DNA from: Bacteriovoracaceae bacterium UBA2394
Lineage (GTDB): Bacteria; Bdellovibrionota; UBA2394
Length of the DNA: 14,345 nucleotides
Assembly: GCA_002343335.1 (NCBI GenBank)
Contig: DDSI01000078.1
Span: 1 to 14,345 of the forward strand
Direction of reading: 5' to 3'
Under the pieces are notes generated by a model. That model was not told the origin of the DNA and searched no databases. It worked only from the letters and a program-made list of their open reading frames with translations. Each line of letters starts with the position of its first letter. Within the stretch, counting starts at the first letter, position 1. Positions 1 through 6,236 of the stretch are shown here, piece by piece. The translations under genes and the position numbers were made by a program.

Positions 1-1509
1 GAGGATCTGGTAATCGCCGATCAATCGGGCCCGCTCAGTTTAGCGGGGGTCATGGGCGGTAAGGCTTCGATGATTTCGAGCGAAACCAAAAATGTGCTCA
101 TGGAAGTCGCAAGCTTCGATCCAAAACGCATTCGCGCGTCTGCACGAAGACACCAGCTGTCCTCCGAATCTTCTGCGCGTTTTGAAAAAGGAGTGATGCC
201 GTTTCGAATTGAAGAAGTGGTGGAACGCGCGCTTGGATTAGTGAAAGAACTTTCCGGTTTTGAAACTGCGGGAGGAACGAAGGCATTCGATCGGGATTGG
301 AAGCCCTCTCAAGTACTTTGGGACCGCTCTCGCGTGGAAAGTAAACTTGGAAAACTGGAGGCTTCGGATAATGATCTTTTCGAACTTCTGCGTCGTTTGG
401 ATTATCAATTGGAAGCAAAAGGAAGTGCCGCAACTTTGACGTTCCCAGGCTACCGTGCGGATCTCGCTCATCTGGAAGACGTCATGGAAGATTTGGCCAG
501 GCTCATAGGCTATGAGAATTTGGAAAAGCAGGCACTTCGATCCACGGAGTCCATTTCCAGTATCTTGGATTTAAGAGAACATCTTTCGACAAAAAATAAA
601 ATTGTGGAGCGATTCTGCGCTCTCGGATTTTCAGAGACGATTCACTTGAGTTTTGGCAATCGAGCTCTCGCGACTTCACTGGGTTATGCGGACTCGAACT
701 GGGTGGAACTCGTGAATCCCATCCATGCGGAGCGTTCTGTGCTTCGGAAGAATATTCTCCCAGACCTTCTCGATCGAGCACGTGCCAACGGCGCTCATGG
801 AGAGGACCATATTATGCTCGTCGAAGCGGGCCCGGTGTTTCGCAGAGACGCTTCCGCGATTTATGAAAATTCTCCGGTGAGCGAGCGCCAAGCGCTGGCT
901 GTCGTTTGGATGCCAAAGCCCATCGATAAAAAACACCTGTGGGAAAATAAGAACACGGATGATTTCTTTCGTTTTAAAGGAATGTGTGAGTCCGTGTGGG
1001 GCGGCTTCAAGAATCCAAGATTGCGCGGCGAGGAATTGGAAGAAAATTTCACCTTGCTGCACCCTCGACGGCATTTTCAAACGGCGGGATTTTCCGCCGG
1101 CGAGTTACATCCTCAGTGGGTAAGGGAGTTAGGAATTTCGGGGCGATGTTTCATTGGAGAGTGGTTGCTGAGTTCGAAACTTGCGGAAATGCCCATGTCT
1201 TATTCTCGTCCGCCGACATTTCCCTCTATCGATTTGGACGCCAGTTTTTTAGTGGATGAAAAAATCCTCGTTCAAGAAATTCTGAGTGAGGCAGAGAAAG
1301 CGGCAGGAGTTTCGAATCTCGAATGGATGCGACCCTACGATATTTTTGAATCCAAAGAGCTCTCGAAGGGGAAACGTTCACTCACATTCGCAATGCGTTA
1401 TCGCTCCAGCGAGCGAACACTTACGTTAGAGGAAGCGAAGAAGTCTCACGAGGCCCTCGTAAAGCAGCTTCTGACGAGTTTTGGCTCGGATCGAATTGCA
1501 TGGCGTTAG
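1..1509 (+). CDS. pheT: Phenylalanine--tRNA ligase beta subunit (5' truncated)
   Basis: Beta chain of the heterotetrameric cytoplasmic enzyme that charges tRNA-Phe with phenylalanine using ATP. The reading frame is open from base 1 and enters with DLVIADQSGPLSLAGVMGG, a hallmark of the PheT B3/B4 editing region, so the gene starts outside the window and the ATG at 52 is internal. The order then matches the family: a B5 DNA-binding-like domain (LEDVMEDLARLIGYENL region near base 470), the catalytic-core-like domain (RANILPDLL-type helix, here SVLRKNILPDLLDRA), and a C-terminal ferredoxin-fold anticodon-binding domain (from YSRPPTFPSIDLDASF to the end, about the last 100 residues). The frame is intact to a TAG stop. 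ihfA follows 135 bases downstream, the familiar pheST-ihfA order of proteobacteria. Identity is secure; only the missing 5' part limits the entry. Confidence 0.96.
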   Translation, partial: EDLVIADQSGPLSLAGVMGGKASMISSETKNVLMEVASFDPKRIRASARRHQLSSESSARFEKGVMPFRIEEVVERALGLVKELSGFETAGGTKAFDRDWKPSQVLWDRSRVESKLGKLEASDNDLFELLRRLDYQLEAKGSAATLTFPGYRADLAHLEDVMEDLARLIGYENLEKQALRSTESISSILDLREHLSTKNKIVERFCALGFSETIHLSFGNRALATSLGYADSNWVELVNPIHAERSVLRKNILPDLLDRARANGAHGEDHIMLVEAGPVFRRDASAIYENSPVSERQALAVVWMPKPIDKKHLWENKNTDDFFRFKGMCESVWGGFKNPRLRGEELEENFTLLHPRRHFQTAGFSAGELHPQWVRELGISGRCFIGEWLLSSKLAEMPMSYSRPPTFPSIDLDASFLVDEKILVQEILSEAEKAAGVSNLEWMRPYDIFESKELSKGKRSLTFAMRYRSSERTLTLEEAKKSHEALVKQLLTSFGSDRIAWR

Positions 1510-1573
1510 AGGGACGGCCTTAAAGGGACTTCATAAGCGTTTGAAAAAATTGCGTTTTTCGACACTCGGTGCC

Positions 1574-1603
1574 TTGCCGCATGTTCCCTCGAAATTCTAA
1601 AAT
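1574..1603 (+). promoter_or_regulatory. Candidate sigma-70 promoter of ihfA
   Basis: In the 135-base gap after pheT, TTGCCG (1574-1579) and TAAAAT (1598-1603) are separated by 18 bases. They match the -35 consensus at 4 of 6 and the -10 consensus at 5 of 6. The -10 lies about 41 bases before the ihfA ATG, a normal distance. ihfA may therefore be transcribed on its own as well as by readthrough from pheT. Prediction by eye only. Confidence 0.42.
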
Positions 1604-1644
1604 GATGAAGTAGATCAATTGGTTTGCATTGAGGGGGACACTCT

Positions 1645-2013
1645 ATGGATTCGAAAGTCACTCTGACAAAAGCGGATATCGTGGATCATGTTTTCGAGAA
1701 GGTTGGCCTGACCAAAAAGGAAGCAACCGACGTTGTGGAACTGGTCTTCGACATGATCAAAGACACGCTAAAGACTGGCGATAAAATTAAAATTTCTGGA
1801 TTTGGAAATTTCTTGGTGCGCCGAAAGAAATCGCGCGTGGGTCGAAATCCTCAGACTCGCCAAGAGATGACGATCTCCGCTAGGAAAGTGTTAACCTTCA
1901 AACCTTCTCAAGTCCTGAGAGCTATGCTTAATCGTGATTTCGCTCCAAGAGTCGGAGGTCACGACGGGGCCGGGGGAAAGATTGATGCGCAAACCCAAAC
2001 GCACGTTGGATAA
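1645..2013 (+). CDS. ihfA: Integration host factor alpha subunit
   Basis: DNA-bending nucleoid protein of the HU/IHF family, normally a heterodimer with IhfB, that wraps the minor groove and bends DNA sharply at promoters, origins and recombination sites. The 122-residue product has the full family pattern: LTKADIVDHVFEKVGLTKKEA at residues 7-27, the SGFGNF turn at 51-56, the DNA-intercalating arm RVGRNPQT at 64-71 with its proline at 69, and TISARKVLTFKPSQ at 76-89. The N-terminal LTKA start and position next to pheT favour the alpha over the beta subunit or HU. The ATG is preceded by a strong GAGGGGG Shine-Dalgarno. About 20 residues after the fold (from about 100) are Gly/His/Gln rich, unlike the usual protein of about 100 residues. 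This tail overlaps the next small ORF by 29 bases. Identity is strong; what the tail does is unknown. Confidence 0.95.
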   Translation: MDSKVTLTKADIVDHVFEKVGLTKKEATDVVELVFDMIKDTLKTGDKIKISGFGNFLVRRKKSRVGRNPQTRQEMTISARKVLTFKPSQVLRAMLNRDFAPRVGGHDGAGGKIDAQTQTHVG

Positions 2014-2149
2014 GTCTGAATCTAACGGAGGATCGGTTCGCGCTCTAAAGCTTTCCAGAGCTGAATCTCTTAAAGCCTGTCGCGGACGGCTCGTTAGACT
2101 TCGTCAGCAACTGAAAGAAGCTTTAACTCACTTTGCCTCAGAGAGTTAA
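1985..2149 (+). CDS. Small basic hypothetical protein (54 aa) overlapping ihfA
   Basis: Unrecognised. The ATG at 1985 follows GGGGGAAAG by a few bases, a plausible ribosome binding site, and lies inside the 3' end of ihfA in another frame, so translation could be coupled to ihfA. An earlier in-frame start at 1934 would give 71 residues but has no better binding site. The product is rich in Lys and Arg at its N-terminus (MRKPKRTLDK) and ends in a predicted amphipathic helix, LVRLRQQLKEALTHF at residues 36-50. It has no signal peptide or membrane segment. Its stop codon directly abuts the stop of the convergent beta-helix gene. The order ihfA then merR is common in related genomes, but this product is too short and has no MerR features. 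It could be a chance ORF. Confidence 0.42.
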   Translation: MRKPKRTLDKSESNGGSVRALKLSRAESLKACRGRLVRLRQQLKEALTHFASES

Positions 2150-3898
2150 TTACATTCCCGACAATATCCACCGTCGAATTTTGTGAACGGCGTAATAAGG
2201 GTCCCAGTTCGTCTCTGTCTGACGAAGCATCTTTTCTTGAAGATCGTAATTATCATAAATGCCGCCGCGAGCCCGATGGTAGTCGAGCGGGGAAAGTAAC
2301 TTCGCAAATGCCAGGGGTTGATTGCCGGCGGTAGGCTCCATCGACTTCGCCCACTTACCCAGATTCATGAGATCTGATCCGACAGAGAAGAGGTTGCCGG
2401 TAAGAGTATTCGTGGAGCTATAGTAATCATTCCCAATATAAACGATGGGCTCGATACCGTTTTTTGCAAGATTTGCCTTCGGCGTAACTCCTCGTTCGAT
2501 CAGTAATCCTTTTTCATTTCTTGGATCTCGAGCCTGATTATAAGCGATTCGAACGCCGTTCAATGCAGCACGACCTTTTCCGCCGAGATTAAAACCCGAA
2601 TCAAACCAAATGAAAGATGGATAAGAGACGACTCGATTATTCAGAATCTCGAGGTCATTTACTCCCACCGTTTCATCTTCATTGACGGGCTCCGGATAGC
2701 CCCCTCCTGATTTCGTCGTGTGAAGTTTAATCGCAGCGCCGTTTTTGGCTCGTCCGTTAATGAAGAGGTTATTGATAATTTGATTGGTTCCTCGTCCTGT
2801 CTTAGTTCGACCCGGCCTTAGATTAGTAAGAGAAATACCTGTCGCGTAACCACCCCATCCTTCGACAAAGATACTATCGGCAACTCGGCAGATCACCCCG
2901 CCCGCTTTGGCGTGCACCGTTTCAGCTCCGTTTACAAGCCCGCAGGTAAAGCCTCCGCCATTTTTGTAAGAAAGAGTTCCTGAAGCAATTCCACCGCCTC
3001 GTAGTTGAAAGGCGTCGCCAGGACTTCGCATGCCGAATACATTGATCATCTCGACATCCTGCACATCCGATCGGAAATACAAATGATGATCCTTGTATGT
3101 ACCTTCATTGAGAGTTTTAGTTCTGTCATTCCATCCATTCGCATCAAAGAACACCTCTTCAAATAGAATCCCCTTTGCATTGGCCATATAGACTCCATTG
3201 GAAATGGCATTCACCTTCTCAGGATAAGAATTCACTATAGAGGATCTTCGAAAAATGATGTTTTTGAACGTCGCGTTGTTGTTCCCCATGTCTACGCCGC
3301 TCGTGTAGGAATCCACGACGATATCTTCGAAGGAGACACCGTCAATCTTGCTCGCGAAACCATCTGCAAAAATTCCAACGCCTCGGTTGAGCCCAGCTTT
3401 TCGCGATTTGAAGGTCTTATAATTTCGGGAATCGGCAACGAGATAGAGTCCGCGGAACGTTACATTTTGAACGCTTCCGTGAAAAGAGATGGCGCCATCA
3501 CTGCCAGTGAGCAGTACGGGACGGGGGCCATCGCCGTAGGTGCCCACGCCCATGACGTATGACGGACTTCCGGATTTTTTCCAACCCGAAAGGTTTTCTC
3601 GGCAACTCGTCCCTCGCTTTACAAGGATCCAATCGCCGTGACCGTCTCTGAAATTCTCGGATTCATAGGCTGCGCGAATCGATCGCTTTGGATGTAGCTT
3701 GGATCCTGGCCAATTTGTTTTACCAGCTTTGCAGTCGACGAAAATATTACGAGATCCGGGCTCGCGTTTGAAATTCGTCCATCCACTGGCATTCACCGTG
3801 GAATTAGGAAGTGTTCTTAGAGCAGCAAAGGACGGACTAGAAAGCCCCAGCAAAATGAGCGCAGTAAAGACAGAATGAATTAATGAGAGTTTCGACAT
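2150..3898 (-). CDS. Secreted right-handed parallel beta-helix protein
   Basis: Exported protein of 582 residues. I chose the ATG at 3898 because GGAGG stands seven bases before it and it opens directly into a Sec signal peptide (MSKLSLIHSVFTALILLGLS, cleavage probably after SPSFA at residue 25). A longer frame to 3982 adds an implausible Cys-rich leader. The mature N-terminus has the entry pattern of pectate-lyase-like beta-helix proteins (GDWILVKRGTSCRENLSGWK followed by GVGTYGDGPRPVLLTG). After it come many repeated short strands with Asn, Gly and hydrophobic turns (VQNVTFRGLYL, KIDGVSFEDIVVDS, ATFKNIIFRRSSI, DLEILNNRVVSY). Such folds occur in polysaccharide lyases, epimerases and adhesins; I see no clear catalytic motif, so an enzymatic role is open. 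A small secreted protein lies 153 bases upstream on the same strand. The 3' end abuts the convergent small ORF with no gap. Confidence 0.85.
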   Translation of the reverse strand: MSKLSLIHSVFTALILLGLSSPSFAALRTLPNSTVNASGWTNFKREPGSRNIFVDCKAGKTNWPGSKLHPKRSIRAAYESENFRDGHGDWILVKRGTSCRENLSGWKKSGSPSYVMGVGTYGDGPRPVLLTGSDGAISFHGSVQNVTFRGLYLVADSRNYKTFKSRKAGLNRGVGIFADGFASKIDGVSFEDIVVDSYTSGVDMGNNNATFKNIIFRRSSIVNSYPEKVNAISNGVYMANAKGILFEEVFFDANGWNDRTKTLNEGTYKDHHLYFRSDVQDVEMINVFGMRSPGDAFQLRGGGIASGTLSYKNGGGFTCGLVNGAETVHAKAGGVICRVADSIFVEGWGGYATGISLTNLRPGRTKTGRGTNQIINNLFINGRAKNGAAIKLHTTKSGGGYPEPVNEDETVGVNDLEILNNRVVSYPSFIWFDSGFNLGGKGRAALNGVRIAYNQARDPRNEKGLLIERGVTPKANLAKNGIEPIVYIGNDYYSSTNTLTGNLFSVGSDLMNLGKWAKSMEPTAGNQPLAFAKLLSPLDYHRARGGIYDNYDLQEKMLRQTETNWDPYYAVHKIRRWILSGM

Positions 3899-4051
3899 AC
3901 AGCAACCTCCAACGGAATGAAGTGTTGCACAGCTCGTGCCAAAGTGGAGGGCCCTCGAAAGGGGCGTAGAATGGCAATACAAGCCGATTCGGGCATTTCC
4001 GCCCGGGGAAAAGAGTTCGCAGGCTACGCAGGATGTTGTCCGCTCGAGCTT

Positions 4052-4426
4052 TTAAGGCTCCGAGACTCTCTTTCGCCCGGCCAGAATCTTTGCAATGGGG
4101 ATGCTGATTTCCACGCCAAAATAGGGCGATTCGATTTTCCGATGATAGAGCAACTGACGATTCTGAAAGAGCGAAATGGAAATCGGTGCTGCTGATGGCG
4201 GATCTTTCGCAGCGGACTCCTCGACGGAAACTTTGCACTCTTCAATATCGAAGGGAATGATCACTTCTGATGAAGTTCTGCCTTCAATTTTTTTGATCTC
4301 TGGCCTTTTTTGTTTCAGGCAATAGCCCTTGTAAGACATCTGAGGAGGGCCATCCACGATCAAAGTGGAGGAATCCGAGCTCGGTGGGACTTGGATCAAA
4401 AGGAGAGGGATAAGTACATGAAGCAT
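4052..4426 (-). CDS. Small secreted hypothetical protein (124 aa)
   Basis: Not recognised as a known family. The ATG at 4426 has a good GGAGG six bases upstream, and the first residues (MLHVLIPLLLIQVPPSS) form a short hydrophobic export signal lacking the usual positive residues. No lipobox cysteine follows. The rest is polar and mixed (two cysteines, in GYCLKQ and EECKVS, which could form a disulfide), with strand-like stretches such as SSEVIIPFDI and GVEISIPIAKIL, suggesting a small beta-rich periplasmic or secreted domain. It lies upstream of the beta-helix gene on the same strand and may share its transcript. It faces the AhpD-like gene across a 135-base divergent gap. Overlapping ORFs in other frames lack binding sites and signals, so this is the best call here, though it remains hypothetical. 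Confidence 0.6.
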   Translation of the reverse strand: MLHVLIPLLLIQVPPSSDSSTLIVDGPPQMSYKGYCLKQKRPEIKKIEGRTSSEVIIPFDIEECKVSVEESAAKDPPSAAPISISLFQNRQLLYHRKIESPYFGVEISIPIAKILAGRKRVSEP

Positions 4427-4561
4427 AATTTACCTCCAATCACGATACGGGGAAGAGTGAGGGATGGGCACCGTACCAAGGGGTAGTTATAACGGCCCGC
4501 AAGAGTTCCTATTCTAAGACATAGCTAATTTTTTCAAGGATCGTGAAAGGAGCATTTTCGA

Positions 4562-4909
4562 ATGACCAAGGAGTATAAGGAAATTACGTCCGAGATCAGT
4601 TCGTATATGGGAGAACTTCGAAAGCTCATACCCGACGCGATGTTGAGTTTCTCTGCGCTTGGCAGAGCGGCATTGCAAACGAACGCTCTGGATGAAAAAT
4701 CGAAGGAACTCATTGCCATTACTCTCGGCGTTGCTTCGCACTGCGACGGTTGTCTGGGTTTTCATGCCAAAGCGCTCGCACGACTTGGAGCGACGAGAGA
4801 GGAAGTCGCAGAGGCACTCGGCATGGCCATCTATATGGGAGGCGGACCTTCGGTGATGTATGCCGCCGACGCGCTTCGGGCCTTTGATCAATTTAAGAGC
4901 GGAGAATGA
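4562..4909 (+). CDS. Carboxymuconolactone decarboxylase / AhpD-like protein
   Basis: Small all-helical cytoplasmic protein (115 residues) of the CMD/AhpD-like superfamily. Members include thiol-dependent peroxidase partners and a decarboxylase of aromatic degradation. Visible signature: KELIAITLGVASHCDGCLGFH at residues 48-68, with the redox CxxC pair (Cys61, Cys64) and the following His68, then GATREEVAEALGMAIYMGGG at 76-95 and PSVMYAADAL. The CxxC plus His favours a disulfide-reductase/peroxidase role of the AhpD type over gamma-carboxymuconolactone decarboxylation, and no aromatic pathway genes are nearby. AAAGGAG stands about nine bases before the ATG. The gene is monocistronic here and ends 11 bases before the 3' end of the convergent tRNA-Pro. 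Family assignment is strong; exact substrate unknown. Confidence 0.9.
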   Translation: MTKEYKEITSEISSYMGELRKLIPDAMLSFSALGRAALQTNALDEKSKELIAITLGVASHCDGCLGFHAKALARLGATREEVAEALGMAIYMGGGPSVMYAADALRAFDQFKSGE

Positions 4910-4920
4910 ATGTGAAAAAT

Positions 4921-4998
<78 letters not shown>

Positions 4999-5041
4999 CT
5001 CACACGCAGGGTTTCACCCCGGCGAATGAACTTTGGGTTTA

Positions 5042-5056
5042 CCAAAAAGTTTTTGG
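5042..5056. repeat. Near-perfect palindrome CCAAAAA-g-TTTTTGG
   Basis: Two seven-base arms (5042-5048 and 5050-5056) are exact inverted copies around one central base, between the LamG lipoprotein stop and the tRNA-Pro gene. The one-base centre makes it a poor full-length RNA hairpin, so a protein-binding site or chance A/T-rich symmetry are the options. It is 45 bases upstream of the tRNA 5' end. Confidence 0.35.
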
Positions 5057-5089
5057 AAAGACACTGCGGAATTACGGGGTTTAAGGGAT

Positions 5090-6097
5090 TTAGGGGCGTT
5101 TAGATAAGGCCTCAATTTCGTTCGCTGAAAAAATCTTATCTTTATGCACAACCAAATCGTCCAATTTTCCCGTTAAAAATAAATCCGGCGTGCTGGAAGA
5201 AAGCTGAACACACCCAATCATCGCTTTCGCGGTAGTTCCCCCGAAAACTTGAGGTTCAGTGATGTCGTGCTCGGAATCAAATTGGCCGTTCACATAAAAC
5301 TTGGCTTTTAAGGTTGTGATATCGAAGGTGAAAATCACATTCATCCAAATGGGCTCGCCGGCTGTGCCAATATCCGCGGCAGTAAGAGTTTTCGTGGAAA
5401 AATAAAAGTGTTGATTGCCGGTGATGGGCGGTACCGCCGTGTCGTCGTCGCGTCGACCATTTTTGGATTTTGCAAAATAGAAGCGGAGCGGTCCGGAACA
5501 TGTGTTGCCAGCCGCATTACATTGCTCGTAGCGAATTCCCATATGATACTCCCGATTCTCGCCAGCGACCGTATAGCGGGAAAGGACCACTTGGTTTCCC
5601 TGAGGGAGAGAGGGAAAAGAAACCCAATAGGAGATTGAAAATCCAGTTGTGCCGGAAAGTTGTAGCGAGTCCGAACCCGCGACTGTCATGCATTGATTAA
5701 GATCGTGGGCGTCACAAGAACCCCCCCCACATGAAAGCGCCCCATTCTTATTAAAGTTTAAGGCTTGATCTCGAAATCCCGCAGTGAGTTCAGGGCAAAG
5801 AGCTTCCGGAGCAGTGCCCTCGCTCATGAGGCAAGTTGCATGTGCGAGCGCATCGATTTCATTGGTTGTCGCGCGCTGCACGCCGGTGGTCGTAATGAGA
5901 TCGTCGAAAGAAAAGTAAGCGGAGGCCTTGGTATAATCATATGAGGCAGAGGGCGGCGCGAGGCCTTGCGTATCATCCGTCGACGTTCCGCGCTTCGTTT
6001 TAATAGCAGGACCATTTGAACTCTCTTCGCCGCAGGCAGTAAGGAGGGCGATCATCGCACTCGATAGAAATAATGTTGAAATTCTTCCGTCACGCAT
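5090..6097 (-). CDS. LamG/concanavalin-like lipoprotein
   Basis: Predicted lipoprotein of 335 residues. The ATG at 6097 opens a lipoprotein signal, MRDGRISTLFLSSAMIALLT followed by AC, with lipobox LTAC and lipidated Cys22. A TTG at 6160 in the same frame would add 21 residues ahead of this n-region and is less likely. The binding site is weak (GAAG four bases before ATG). After a Ser/Thr linker, the body has the pattern of a LamG-type jelly-roll lectin domain: ASAYFSFDDL near 60, GFSISYWVSFP near 155, IWMNVIFTFD near 255, KAKFYVNGQFDS, and the closing TGKLDDLVVHKDKIFSANEI motif near the C-terminus. Such domains bind glycans or proteins at the surface. A run of eight G bases (5728-5721) encodes Gly codons 124-126. 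It lies 139 bases downstream of the PilX-like gene; a TATACT hexamer near 6126 could be a separate -10. Confidence 0.82.
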   Translation of the reverse strand: MRDGRISTLFLSSAMIALLTACGEESSNGPAIKTKRGTSTDDTQGLAPPSASYDYTKASAYFSFDDLITTTGVQRATTNEIDALAHATCLMSEGTAPEALCPELTAGFRDQALNFNKNGALSCGGGSCDAHDLNQCMTVAGSDSLQLSGTTGFSISYWVSFPSLPQGNQVVLSRYTVAGENREYHMGIRYEQCNAAGNTCSGPLRFYFAKSKNGRRDDDTAVPPITGNQHFYFSTKTLTAADIGTAGEPIWMNVIFTFDITTLKAKFYVNGQFDSEHDITEPQVFGGTTAKAMIGCVQLSSSTPDLFLTGKLDDLVVHKDKIFSANEIEALSKRP

Positions 6098-6236
6098 GTG
6101 CTTCAATATTGCAATGTCAGTGCCAGTATAAGTAGTTGAAATCTCGAGGGTATCGCTCAAATATCGGGCAGAAAATGGAGTGAGATCGCAATACTTTCAG
6201 AGGCAATTTTTGTCACTTTGGTCGAAGTTGAAAACG

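Noticed and set aside
1541..1562. Stem-loop TTGAAAAA/TTTTTCGA after pheT, as a terminator
   Set aside because: The stem is almost all A/T with a single G-C pair, and no T-run follows; too weak to terminate.
2123..2149. Inverted repeat TTAACTC/GAGTTAA at the convergent ends of the small ORF and the beta-helix gene, as a bidirectional terminator
   Set aside because: Seven mostly A/T pairs with a 13-base loop and no T-run on either side.
3837..4245. Several ORFs on both strands around the small secreted protein
   Set aside because: They have no binding site or protein features, and they overlap the frame that has GGAGG and an export signal.
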